From Candidatus Tectimicrobiota bacterium (lineage in GTDB: Bacteria; JACPUC01), in contig JACPUC010000008.1 of NCBI GenBank assembly GCA_016192455.1, forward strand, positions 62,001 through 126,000: a stretch of 64,000 nt of DNA. The letters run 5' to 3'. A program made the position numbers and the translations under genes. Shown one piece after another: positions 9,336 through 17,332 of the stretch (position 1 is its first letter; each line of letters opens with the position of its first letter). The notes below the pieces were generated by a model, which saw nothing but the letters and a program-made list of their open reading frames with translations, was not told where the DNA came from and searched no databases.

Positions 9336-11264
9336 ATGCAGAACCAGCTCCTCATCCTCGGCATCGACTCGATCGTCCCCCCCATGCTGAAGCAGCTCGT
9401 CGCGGCGGGTCGCCTGCCGAACTTCCGGCGCGCCTTCGCGGAGGGATACTCCAGCGACGTCATCCCGACCTTTCCCCCCTGGACGCCCCCCGGCTGGGCC
9501 ACCGTCGGCACCGGCGCCTGGCCCAGCACGCACGGCATCGAAGGCTTCACGCTGCACTTCCCGGGCGAGCCGCTGGACCTCGAGCACCCCCCCTTCCATA
9601 GCCATCTCTGCCGCGCCGAGTACCTCTGGGAGGCGGCGGCGCGCGCCGGCCGGCGCGCCATCGTGGTGAAGTTCCCCGGCACCTGGCCGCCGCGGTCCGC
9701 CGGCGTGGTGCAGGTGGGCGGAGCGGGAGGCTACGCCCGCGACATCAACCCGAACGACATCAGCCACGCCGCTTGCTACACAACGCGCGGCGATCTGCCC
9801 GGCGCCATCCGGGTAAGCCTCGAGCCGGCGACGAGCTGGGAAGAGCCGCCCCCCAGCCACTTGCCGCCGCTGGAAACGATCTTCGTCGTGGCTCCCTGTC
9901 GAGCGGGTCGGCCCAGGCTCTACCACGGCCTCATCTACGCCGCCGCGGGAGCGGCCTACGACCGCCTCCTGGTGGCCCGCCGCCGCCATGCGCGCGAGGC
10001 GCTGACCATCCTGGCGCCCGGAGCCTGGAGCCGCTGGCTCGAAGACGAGTTCGCCCTGCGGGAGGGCGCGGTAACCGGCGTCTTTCGCCTGAAGCTCCTC
10101 GAGCTGGCACCGGACGGCTCAGGCTTGCAGCTCTTCATGACCCAGAACCACCCCAAGGAGGGGTACACGCAGCCGCCGGAGCTCGCCGCCGAGCTGAACG
10201 CGGCGGTCGGCCCGTTCGCCGAGAACATCTCGATCCGCCACCGCCTGCGGGGCTGGATTGACGATGCCACCCTCCTGGAGCTGTGGGAGGAGCATACGGC
10301 CTGGCTCGAGCGCACCATCCTGCACCTCGGCCGCACGCATGCGTGGGACCTCCTCTGCACCCAGTGGCACCCCATTGATTTCATCCTGCACGGTTTCAGC
10401 GGCGGCATCGACCCGCAGCATCCGGACTACGATCCCCTGCGGGAGCCGTACTACCGCGAACTCATCGCCCGCACCCACGTGCTGGCCGATCGCCTCGTGG
10501 GCTGCGCGTTCGAACTCATGGAGGACCACCCCGGCCTCCTCGTCGGCATCATGGGGGATCACGGGCATGGCTTCCACCGCCAAACCGTGCATCTCAACAA
10601 CCTGCTCGTGCACCATGGGCTGTTGCACGTCGAGCCCGTCCCCCAGGAGGGTCGCTTCCGCGTCGACTGGTCGAAGAGCCGGGCCTACGCCATGAGCGCC
10701 TGCCATATCTTCCTGAACGTCAAGGGCCGCGAGCCGGAGGGTATCGTCGAGCCGGGCGGGGAGTACGAGGAGCTGCGCCAGCGCATCAGCACCCTGCTCA
10801 AGGACCTGCGCGACCCGGCGGCCGGGCGCCCCATCGTGGACGCGGTGTTCCGCCGGGAGGAGATGAGGCCCTGGGGCCTCTACGGTGATGGGGTGGGGGA
10901 CCTCATCTACTGCCTCCACGACGGCTACGACAGCGGCGCCATTGCGCGCTCGCTCGTGGCGGGCGATCCGGGGGTTACCGAGGACCTCGCCCTCCTGCGC
11001 CCCACCCGTCTCCTCCAGGGGTTCACCGGCGAGCATCCCGCCTTCCTTCCGTACGAGGAGCACCTGCGCACCTCGCTCCTCATCGTCGGCGCCGGTGTGC
11101 GCCGCGGGTACGCGCGCCGCATTCCCATCCAGATGGTGGATATCGCGCCGACCCTCGCCTACCTGGCGGGCCTGCCGCTGCCAGCGCAAGCCGAGGGCTC
11201 GATCCTCACCGACGTCTCCCTCAACCATGGCGGCATGGCGATCCTTGGAACCAATAATGCTTGA
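9336..11264 (+). CDS. Type I phosphodiesterase/alkaline phosphatase-superfamily protein
   Basis: 642 residues from the ATG at 9336; the ORF is open to 9255 but conserved sequence begins right after this ATG (LLILGIDSI). Metal and nucleophile segments of the alkaline phosphatase fold are visible: the Asp in GIDS, the threonine nucleophile region TPPGWATVGTG (about residues 49-59), the late GDHGHGFHRQ with its Asp-His pair, and MVDIAPTLAYLAGLP near the end. It resembles the nucleotide pyrophosphatase/phosphodiesterase proteins found in uncultured bacteria with unknown substrates. No signal peptide is obvious, so a cytosolic or membrane-surface enzyme is likely. The stop overlaps the HAD gene by 8 bases, implying one transcript. 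Confidence 0.85.
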   Translation: MQNQLLILGIDSIVPPMLKQLVAAGRLPNFRRAFAEGYSSDVIPTFPPWTPPGWATVGTGAWPSTHGIEGFTLHFPGEPLDLEHPPFHSHLCRAEYLWEAAARAGRRAIVVKFPGTWPPRSAGVVQVGGAGGYARDINPNDISHAACYTTRGDLPGAIRVSLEPATSWEEPPPSHLPPLETIFVVAPCRAGRPRLYHGLIYAAAGAAYDRLLVARRRHAREALTILAPGAWSRWLEDEFALREGAVTGVFRLKLLELAPDGSGLQLFMTQNHPKEGYTQPPELAAELNAAVGPFAENISIRHRLRGWIDDATLLELWEEHTAWLERTILHLGRTHAWDLLCTQWHPIDFILHGFSGGIDPQHPDYDPLREPYYRELIARTHVLADRLVGCAFELMEDHPGLLVGIMGDHGHGFHRQTVHLNNLLVHHGLLHVEPVPQEGRFRVDWSKSRAYAMSACHIFLNVKGREPEGIVEPGGEYEELRQRISTLLKDLRDPAAGRPIVDAVFRREEMRPWGLYGDGVGDLIYCLHDGYDSGAIARSLVAGDPGVTEDLALLRPTRLLQGFTGEHPAFLPYEEHLRTSLLIVGAGVRRGYARRIPIQMVDIAPTLAYLAGLPLPAQAEGSILTDVSLNHGGMAILGTNNA

Positions 11265-11985
11265 AGCGGTGATCTTCGACTTCAACGGCGTCATCATCGA
11301 CGACGAGGGGGTGCACTGCGAGCTCTTCCAGGAGCTGCTCGCCGAGCGCGGCTTCACGCTCAGCCGCCAGGAGTACGACGAGCGCTACCTTGCCTATGAT
11401 GATGCGGCCTGCTTCCGGCGCATGTTCGCCGATCGCGGGCGTTCCCTCTCGGAGGCCGAGCTGCGGGAGCTGCTCGCCAGGAAGTCACGACGCTACCACA
11501 CGCGCCTCGGCTCGGGGATGGTGATCTTCCCCGGCGCCGTCGAGCTCGTGCGCCGCTGCGCCGAGGTCTACCCCCTGGCGCTCGGCTCGGGGGCGCGGCG
11601 GGACGAGATCGAAGCGGTCTTGAAGCACCTGTCGCTGCTCGCCTGCTTCACCTGCATCGTCAGCGCCGATGAGGTCGCCGAGAGCAAGCCCCAGCCGGAG
11701 ACCTATACGACCGCCCTGCGCCTCCTCAATGCCGCGCGGGGGGCGCGCGAGTCCTCCATTCCCCCGTCGCACTGCCTCGTCATCGAGGACACGCCGGGAG
11801 GCGTCGCGGCGGCCCGCGCCGCCGGCATGCGCTGCCTGGCGGTCACCCACTCCGTGCCCGCTGCGCACCTGCGCGCGGCGGACGCCGTGGTGGAGACCCT
11901 GCGCGGACTCGACCTCGCCCTCCTGCGCGTCGTGGGGCAGGCGGGCTCCGTGCCGCCTGGGGCGTGGAGCCTGAGCGACGAATGA
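11257..11985 (+). CDS. HAD-superfamily hydrolase (subfamily IA), DxN variant
   Basis: 242 residues. The ATG at 11257 overlaps the upstream stop. HAD motifs: motif I VIFDFNGVIIDD (residues 5-16, nucleophile Asp8), motif II LGSGARRDE, motif III lysine in SKPQPETY, motif IV VIEDTPGG. A helical cap between motifs I and II fits beta-phosphoglucomutase/phosphatase-like enzymes. The residue two after the nucleophile is Asn10 rather than the usual general acid/base Asp; 'DFNG' variants are a recurring HAD subgroup. Substrate unknown; phosphorylated sugars are typical for the family. It ends just before a hairpin at 11989. Confidence 0.87.
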   Translation: MLEAVIFDFNGVIIDDEGVHCELFQELLAERGFTLSRQEYDERYLAYDDAACFRRMFADRGRSLSEAELRELLARKSRRYHTRLGSGMVIFPGAVELVRRCAEVYPLALGSGARRDEIEAVLKHLSLLACFTCIVSADEVAESKPQPETYTTALRLLNAARGARESSIPPSHCLVIEDTPGGVAAARAAGMRCLAVTHSVPAAHLRAADAVVETLRGLDLALLRVVGQAGSVPPGAWSLSDE

Positions 11986-11988
11986 GAA

Positions 11989-12014
11989 AAGCCATACCGG
12001 TAACGGCATGGCTT
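11989..12014 (-). terminator. Hairpin with U-tract on the minus strand
   Basis: AAGCCAT at 11989-11995 pairs with ATGGCTT at 12008-12014, with an inner CCG/CGG. On the minus strand the stem is followed by TTTTCTC, so it can end transcription of the cupin gene. It lies between convergent genes; on the plus strand it is followed by C-rich sequence rather than T. Confidence 0.5.
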
Positions 12015-12073
12015 CCCCCGGGCCTCACGCGCTGGCGCGGCCCCCTTTATCTATGCTCACCTCCCGCGTGACC

Positions 12074-12514
12074 TTACGCGACCGCCTTCGACGGCTGGCG
12101 ACTCGTCGCGGTGGCGGGTCGCCGCGCCGCCGCGCCGCGCAGAGTGGTGTCCAAAATGCGGCCCTGGAACTGAATCGGCGGCTCCTGGACGCTGAGGTAC
12201 TCCAGGCCTTTCTCGCTTGCCTCGAGGCAATGCCAGGTGCGCGCTGGAATGTTGATGAGGTCGTCTGGGTAGACCATCACCTCTTTGCGCCGCTCGCTGT
12301 GGATGAGCTTCCCCTCGCCGCGCAGGATGAAGAGCAGCGACTCCGACTCCTCATGCCGATGCTCCTTCAAGCGTCCGAGCGGCGGCAGCGTCACCTGCAT
12401 GACCCCGATGCGGCCGCGAAAGGCCGTGTTGTGTCCGCAGAGCTTCACCTTCGCACCCAGCTTCCTGCGCGCTGGAATATCTCGTAAGTTCTTGACACGC
12501 AATGTCCTTGCCAC
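12074..12514 (-). CDS. Cupin-domain protein
   Basis: 146 residues starting at GTG 12514, preceded by GAGGTGATGGGAA. A single conserved beta-barrel: metal motif 1 LKEHRHEESESLLFILRGEG (residues about 49-68) and motif 2 ending PARTWHC (about residues 90-96), giving the usual His/His/Glu/His ligand set. The C-terminal 25 residues are Ala/Arg/Thr-rich and look disordered. Single-domain cupins of this size bind metal and act as isomerases, dioxygenases or sensor domains; the exact role cannot be told. It stands alone and has an AT-rich inverted repeat about 30-50 bases upstream of its start. Confidence 0.8.
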   Translation of the reverse strand: MARTLRVKNLRDIPARRKLGAKVKLCGHNTAFRGRIGVMQVTLPPLGRLKEHRHEESESLLFILRGEGKLIHSERRKEVMVYPDDLINIPARTWHCLEASEKGLEYLSVQEPPIQFQGRILDTTLRGAAARRPATATSRQPSKAVA

Positions 12515-12970
12515 TTCCCATCACCTCGCTTTCCCGACATCTCTCCATATATAAAAATATGGTTCTTTCCTCTCCAAACACAAGGCAGAGGAAGCCGCAT
12601 TCCCGCAGGCATCCACTTCCTGAAGTGCGCCTTCCACTTCCGCAATCGCCCTTGTCGGCCCACCCTGCCCGGGGGAAGGGGCAGGAGCTTGTCGCCGCGC
12701 CGGAGGCTCTGCCGGCTGCCCAGCCGCGGGAGGCTCCCCGGGGGATCGTAAGCCCTTGACCCGCAAGGCAGGAAGCTCCTATCGTGGGGATTTCCCGCCG
12801 CTGTCGAGGAAACAAGGGGTCTGCCCGCGGATCGACTTGGAGAGGGAACTCTTCCCCCCGGCGCCGACTCGGATCGGGCCAGAGGGCATGCGCAGCCCCG
12901 CCTGGCGGCCGCAGGAGCAACCGCAGGTCCGCCCTCAACCGTAGCCGCTCTCACGCAACGAGGTGCTGGT
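12515..12970. other. Divergent intergenic region with AT-rich inverted repeat
   Basis: 456 bases without a convincing gene. At 12545-12562 CCATAT and ATATGG flank six A/T-rich bases, an unusually AT-rich palindrome for this sequence. On the minus strand TTGTGT, an 18-base spacer and TATTTT lie so that the palindrome would overlap the -10 of a cupin promoter. Both are candidates only. Confidence 0.4.
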
Positions 12971-13504
12971 ATGCCGCAACAACATCGTGCCCCATGTGCT
13001 GCTGACGCTGCGCCGGGGAGACTCCGGCGACTCACCGTCGCCGCGCTCTTCGGCGCCTGCCTTCTGCTTGGCGCTCCCGTCGCCGCCCCAGCCCAAGCGC
13101 CGGGGGCAGGCCAGCCGAACGCCCGCGAGGTGGTGACGCGCTTGCACCAGCGCTGGGTGCAGGCGGTCGAGCGCGAGAACCTCGGCGAACTGGCGAACCT
13201 CTACCTGCAGGATGAGTCGTTGCGCCAGATCACCGCCCGCCTGGCGCTCCGTGTGGAGGGCTGGGAGGCGGTGCGGCGCAGCTTCGACCGCCTCTTCGCG
13301 GCCACGACGACGCTGCAGCTCGACGTCTTTCACCGCGACGTGGTGATCATGGGTGCCACCGGCCTTGTTTCTGCTTATATTGCAGTGACAGCCGCGGTCG
13401 GGCAGGAGACGCAGCGCTACCTGTTGCGGCAGACGCAGGTCTACCACCAGCTCGCCCAGGGCTGGCGCATGGTGCACGAGCACCTCTCCGAAGCGAGCGA
13501 CTGA
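12971..13504 (+). CDS. Secreted SnoaL/NTF2-like protein
   Basis: 177 residues from the ATG at 12971, with GAGGTG upstream. An N-terminal basic stretch (RLRR) and a hydrophobic core (LTVAALFGACLLLGAPVAAPAQA) form a Sec signal peptide with cleavage near residue 42. The mature part reads as a single NTF2-like cone: REVVTRLHQRWVQAVERENL, then ANLYLQDESL, then alternating strands ending in GWRMVHEHLSE, as in DUF4440/SnoaL-like proteins. These bind small ligands or catalyse simple isomerisations. It is followed closely by a nitroreductase gene in the same direction. Confidence 0.75.
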   Translation: MPQQHRAPCAADAAPGRLRRLTVAALFGACLLLGAPVAAPAQAPGAGQPNAREVVTRLHQRWVQAVERENLGELANLYLQDESLRQITARLALRVEGWEAVRRSFDRLFAATTTLQLDVFHRDVVIMGATGLVSAYIAVTAAVGQETQRYLLRQTQVYHQLAQGWRMVHEHLSEASD

Positions 13505-13576
13505 GCGGACCTGGGAGCGGCGACGGCATCTGGGTTCCTTGCGAACCATGGGCAGGACGCCGGTGGAGAGAGAACG

Positions 13577-14089
13577 ATGAATGTCCAGGAGTGCATCCGC
13601 AAGCGCCGGGCCATCCGCGAGTTCCTCGACAAGGCGGTGCCCGACGAGGTGATCCTGAAGATTCTCCATGCCGGGCGGCTGGCGCCCAGCCAGCGGAATC
13701 GCCAGCCGTGGCACTTCATCGTCGTGAAGAACCGCGAGACGCTGCGGCGCCTTGCCGAGGCGGCCCCTTACGGGGGCTACATCGCCGGCGCGCCGCTGGC
13801 CATCGCGGTGGTGCTGCAGAACGCCAAGATGCCGCAGTTCGACAGCGGCCGCTGCATCGAGAACATGCTCCTGGCGGCCTGGGAGGAAGGCGTCGGCACC
13901 TGCTTCAACAGCGGCTTCGATCAGGAGAAGGTGAAGGCGGCGCTCCACATCCCCCCCGAGATGGAGGTGGCCGCCATCATGCCCTACGGTTACCCGAAGG
14001 AGCCGACCACGAAACGCAGGAAGGATCGCAAGCCGCTGGCGGAGATCGCCCACCTTGAAACCTTTGGGACGCCGTTGCCGGGAGCCTGA
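13577..14089 (+). CDS. Nitroreductase-family FMN oxidoreductase
   Basis: 170 residues from the ATG at 13577, with a GAGAGAG ribosome site. Family features: an N-terminal RRAIREFLDKAVPDE, the FMN-binding segment RLAPSQRNRQPWHFIVV (about residues 34-50), a middle DSGRCIENMLLAAWEEGVGT helix, and a C-terminal MPYGYPKE segment. It is short, but in range for the compact nitroreductases that act as dimers using NAD(P)H. The substrate is not predictable (nitroaromatics, quinones, enones or a dehalogenase-like reaction). The gap to the preceding secreted protein is only 72 bases. Confidence 0.87.
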   Translation: MNVQECIRKRRAIREFLDKAVPDEVILKILHAGRLAPSQRNRQPWHFIVVKNRETLRRLAEAAPYGGYIAGAPLAIAVVLQNAKMPQFDSGRCIENMLLAAWEEGVGTCFNSGFDQEKVKAALHIPPEMEVAAIMPYGYPKEPTTKRRKDRKPLAEIAHLETFGTPLPGA

Positions 14090-14261
14090 GCTGCGGCGGG
14101 CGCCGGCGCGTATCAACCGTTCACGCCGGCCCAGGCAGGCGTGATGGGACGAGGTTGCGGGAGTCGGCCGGCGGCTACGGGCGGGGTGGCTGCATCCCGC
14201 CGCGGCAGCGCACGCGCCGCCGGCCGGCGAGGCGAGGGGTGGGGCAGGAGGCTGCGGCACG

Positions 14262-15116
14262 ATGCGACTGGCAACCTTTAACGACCACCGGCTGGGCGTG
14301 GTACGGGACGGCACGATCGTCGATGTGACGGAGGCGCTCGGCAACCGTCAGGTCCTCTTTCCGCTCACCGCCATGCACCATGTCATCTACGACTACGAGG
14401 AGCTGGCGCCCCAGCTCCGGGCGCGCGCCGAGGCGGGCCCCGCCCAGCCCCTCGGCGACGTGCGGCTCATGGCGCCGCTGCCGCACCCAACGAAGATCGT
14501 CGCCGTGGGGTTGAACTACAAAGCCCACTCCATCGAGATGGGGTATGGTCCGAAGCCCGCGCCGGAGCCGGAGATTTTCCTGAAATCGCCCGGCTCGGTG
14601 ATCGGCCCTGGCGGCAGCATCCAGCTTCCCGACATGCCGGGGCGGGTCTTCCACCACGAGTGCGAGCTGGCCTTCGTGGTGAGGAGCCGACTCGACTCCT
14701 GCCCAGCCAGCCAAGCCATGGACGCCATCTTCGGCTACACCATGCTCATCGACGTGACGGTGCGCGGCCAGGGAGACCGCTGCTTCCGCAAGTCGATGAA
14801 GGGGTTCACCCCCATCGGACCGTGGATCGTCACCGCCGATGAGGTCCCCAACCCGGAGAACCTCGACATCAAGCTCTGGGTGAATGATGAGCTGCGCCAG
14901 CACGCCAACACCAACGACCTCATCTGGTCCATCCCCGAGGTCATCGAGTACACCAGCCGGCACATGATCCTGACGCCAGGGGACGTCTTCACCACCGGCA
15001 CACCGGCGGGCGTGGGGCCGCTGGCGCCCGGCGACGTCGTGCGCATCGAGATCGAGTCGATCGGCAGCATGACCGTGAGCGTGACGAGCTCCGCCGCCGG
15101 TCCTGCTGCGGCGTAG
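14262..15116 (+). CDS. Fumarylacetoacetate hydrolase-family protein
   Basis: 284 residues from the ATG at 14262, with AGGAGG about 9 bases upstream. An N-terminal small domain precedes the FAH fold. IVAVGLNYKAHSIEMG (about residues 79-94) is the usual entry motif, the metal ligands lie in FHHECELAFVV, and LIDVTVRGQGDRCFRKSM, IWSIPEVIEYTS and the GTPAGVGPL loop follow. The family hydrolyses or decarboxylates beta-diketo acids and 2-hydroxyhepta-2,4-diene-1,7-dioates in aromatic breakdown, using a divalent metal. Neighbouring nitroreductase and FrhB-like genes suggest a catabolic cluster, but coupling is not shown. Confidence 0.9.
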   Translation: MRLATFNDHRLGVVRDGTIVDVTEALGNRQVLFPLTAMHHVIYDYEELAPQLRARAEAGPAQPLGDVRLMAPLPHPTKIVAVGLNYKAHSIEMGYGPKPAPEPEIFLKSPGSVIGPGGSIQLPDMPGRVFHHECELAFVVRSRLDSCPASQAMDAIFGYTMLIDVTVRGQGDRCFRKSMKGFTPIGPWIVTADEVPNPENLDIKLWVNDELRQHANTNDLIWSIPEVIEYTSRHMILTPGDVFTTGTPAGVGPLAPGDVVRIEIESIGSMTVSVTSSAAGPAAA

Positions 15117-15214
15117 GGGCGAACGGTTCAGCCGGCGGTGATGAGGTAAGACGACGGCCGGACGTGCCCGACCAGCGCGCCGGCTCCGTCGCGGCGAGGG
15201 ACGAAACGGGGGAG

Positions 15215-16390
15215 ATGATGCGTCACGACACCAAGCCGTTCCCAAGCTTCAAGGACATGATGAACGACGTGGTGGACTACGGGAGCTGCTGCGAATGCGG
15301 GTCCTGCGTGGTCGTCTGCCCCTACGACGTCATCCACTACATCGACGGCAAGCCGAAGCAGGTGGCCAAGCCGGACGCCGCCTTCGACTACTGCGCCGTC
15401 AGCGAAGGCATCGGCTGCGACGTCTGCGCCTCCGTCTGCCCGCGTCTCACCCCGCGCGAGGGCGACCTCTACGACCGCGTCTTCGGCGGCGACCGCCCAT
15501 TCAGCGAGAACTTCGGCGTCTACCGCAGCATCTTCGCGGCGCGCTGCAAGGACGAGCGCGTGCTCCAGGGCGCCCAGGACGGCGGGGTGGTGACGGCGAT
15601 CCTGGCCTGGGCGCTGCGCCAGGGGTTCATCGAGGGCGCTGTGGTCTCGGCCCTCGACGGCGGCAAGCTCTGCCAGCCGGTCCCCAAGGTGGTGACGACG
15701 GAGGAGGAGCTGATCGCCTCGGCGGGCTCCTGGTACACCTACTGCCCGAACAACCTCGCCCTGCGCCAGGCGCGCGAACAAGGGTTGAGCAAGGTGGCCT
15801 TCGTCGGCACGCCCTGCCAGATCACGCCGCTGCGCAAGATGCAGTACATGGACGACGCCCACCTCGAGGGACCGAAAAAGAAGGCCAAGAACATCGAGCG
15901 CCAGAAGGATCACCTGCACGGCTTCGCCACCAATGTCGTCTTCAGCATCGGCCTGCTGTGCTCCGAGGTCTTTACCTACGAGGGCCTGATGGAGCAGAAG
16001 ATCGAGCAGGAGATGGGCATCCCCCTGAGCGAGGTGGAGAAGTTCAACGTCAAGGGGAAGGTGCTGATCTACAAGAAGGACCGCGAGGTCGTGGAGCTGA
16101 ACCTGAAGGAGGCGCAGCAGCACGCCCGGCCCGAGTGCCACCACTGCGGCGACTTCTCGGCGGAGCTGGCCGACATAAGCTGCGGCGGCGTCGGCGCCAT
16201 GGGCTGGACGATCACCATCGCCCGCACCAAGAAGGGCGAAGAAATCCTCACCCGCCTCATCGAGCAGGGGGTTATCGAGACGCGGCCCATCGAGGAGTTC
16301 GAGCGCTCCTGGAAAATCCTCAAGCGCCTCACCCGCCTCCAGCGCGAGCGCGTGCCCGTGCCGCCGTGGCTGGGCGGGGATGGGGACTAA
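15215..16390 (+). CDS. Coenzyme F420 hydrogenase/dehydrogenase beta-subunit (FrhB/FdhB)-family protein
   Basis: 391 residues from the first of two adjacent ATGs (15215/15218); an upstream in-frame start at 15164 is possible. A two-[4Fe-4S] ferredoxin-like segment opens the protein: CCECGSCVVVCPYDV and GCDVCASVCPR (about residues 25-90). The FrhB core follows, with QDGGVVTAILAWAL, FVGTPCQITPLRKMQ and a later ECHHCGDFSAELADISCGG cluster. Members bind FAD and F420 or another deazaflavin or flavin, and pass electrons between Fe-S clusters and a two-electron carrier. In bacteria without F420 hydrogenase they serve as reductases of uncertain substrate. Thirty bases separate it from an AT-rich gene of different origin. 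Confidence 0.85.
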   Translation: MMRHDTKPFPSFKDMMNDVVDYGSCCECGSCVVVCPYDVIHYIDGKPKQVAKPDAAFDYCAVSEGIGCDVCASVCPRLTPREGDLYDRVFGGDRPFSENFGVYRSIFAARCKDERVLQGAQDGGVVTAILAWALRQGFIEGAVVSALDGGKLCQPVPKVVTTEEELIASAGSWYTYCPNNLALRQAREQGLSKVAFVGTPCQITPLRKMQYMDDAHLEGPKKKAKNIERQKDHLHGFATNVVFSIGLLCSEVFTYEGLMEQKIEQEMGIPLSEVEKFNVKGKVLIYKKDREVVELNLKEAQQHARPECHHCGDFSAELADISCGGVGAMGWTITIARTKKGEEILTRLIEQGVIETRPIEEFERSWKILKRLTRLQRERVPVPPWLGGDGD

Positions 16391-16419
16391 ACGAGAATAG
16401 TCAGCCTGGGAGCCTTCTC

Positions 16420-17148
16420 GTGGAAGAGTTCGACGACCTTGTTGAATCAGATCAGGAAAAGTTAGGGCGACAGTTAGCGACGCACCCACTGCTTCGCGAG
16501 TTGCTTAATAAACTCTTTAAGTTTAATCGCAAGGTAATCGAGAGTGAACAATTCCGTATAAGGAGTAGAATTGCATCTTCTCTCTTACATTTGTCTAATC
16601 GACTGTTTTTTCGAGGCTACATCCATATCCTTCAATTTCATGATATTGAAGCAATGAGCTTATTTCGATCTGCTCTCGAAACTGCGGCCTATAGCTATAC
16701 GCTCGGCAAGAATCATAATTTAATCCCAATATATCTTAAACGCAACAAGGATCCGAAGGCATTTAACAAAGCTTTTCGTGACGGTGGGATAAAGAAAAAG
16801 TTGTTTTCTAAACATCCTGTCCTTGAGAGTCTTTATGACGAGTATTACGACAAGTTTAGTATTTATGCGGCACACCCGAATCCTGAAGTCCTTACTGCCT
16901 TGGTGGAGATTATTGAGCAACCTGATGGTCTACAACCTAGATACCACTGGTATATCAAAACAATAGAGCAAAATCCGAAATCTTTTGTTCGCATATTTGT
17001 TCTCGGGTTCTTCCTTCAACTACGCACTCTGGAAATTTTCTTTGAATTTCTCCCTTCTGAGTTCATGCAGGAAGAATGGGAAAGTATCGTTGAGAACTTT
17101 CAAACTGCTATGCAAGAGTATGGCTTCATCAAGAATCTCAATGCGTAG
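16420..17148 (+). CDS. AT-rich protein of unknown function, DUF5677/HEPN-like
   Basis: 242 residues from GTG 16420, with GGGAG about 7 bases upstream. The frame is open further upstream into the FrhB gene, but that part is a shadow. Base composition changes sharply: single lines are near 43% G+C against a much higher level on both sides, and codon use is A/T-ending. The predicted protein is all-helical, with LFRSALETAAYSYTLGKNH in the middle, resembling the conserved helix of DUF5677-type (HEPN-related) proteins; that match is by memory and weak. No membrane helix or signal is clear. Its composition and its position beside a dispersed repeat point to transfer. Confidence 0.6.
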   Translation: MEEFDDLVESDQEKLGRQLATHPLLRELLNKLFKFNRKVIESEQFRIRSRIASSLLHLSNRLFFRGYIHILQFHDIEAMSLFRSALETAAYSYTLGKNHNLIPIYLKRNKDPKAFNKAFRDGGIKKKLFSKHPVLESLYDEYYDKFSIYAAHPNPEVLTALVEIIEQPDGLQPRYHWYIKTIEQNPKSFVRIFVLGFFLQLRTLEIFFEFLPSEFMQEEWESIVENFQTAMQEYGFIKNLNA

Positions 17149-17209
17149 TGTTCCGTCACATACATTCTTCAGTAAAAAGGCAGGAGCTTTTTTCAATCTA
17201 AGCAGCTTT

Positions 17210-17306
17210 TCTGCGAGGGAGCATTGCCCCCTCGCGCACCCCAATTACGCGAGCTGCTCCGCAGCTCGCGCTGTGCGGGGGCGTGGGGGAGCGGTTGCTC
17301 CCCCAC
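17210..17306 (+). repeat. Dispersed two-hairpin intergenic repeat, copy B
   Basis: The best-preserved copy. Hairpin 1 is GCGAGGG...CCCTCGC (17213-17235) followed by GCACCCC. A GCAGCTCGCG block follows, then hairpin 2, GTGGGGGAGC with GCTCCCCCAC. Six A bases follow, so it is not a canonical terminator on the plus strand. It lies between the AT-rich gene and the convergent LLM gene. Confidence 0.8.
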
Positions 17307-17332
17307 AAAAAAGTCCTAACTGATACTTCCCC

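Noticed and set aside
17284-17306. GTGGGGGAGC/GCTCCCCCAC hairpin as a transcription terminator
   Set aside because: It is followed by A's on the plus strand and preceded by T's on the minus strand, so no U-tract follows the stem in either direction. It belongs to the repeat family instead.
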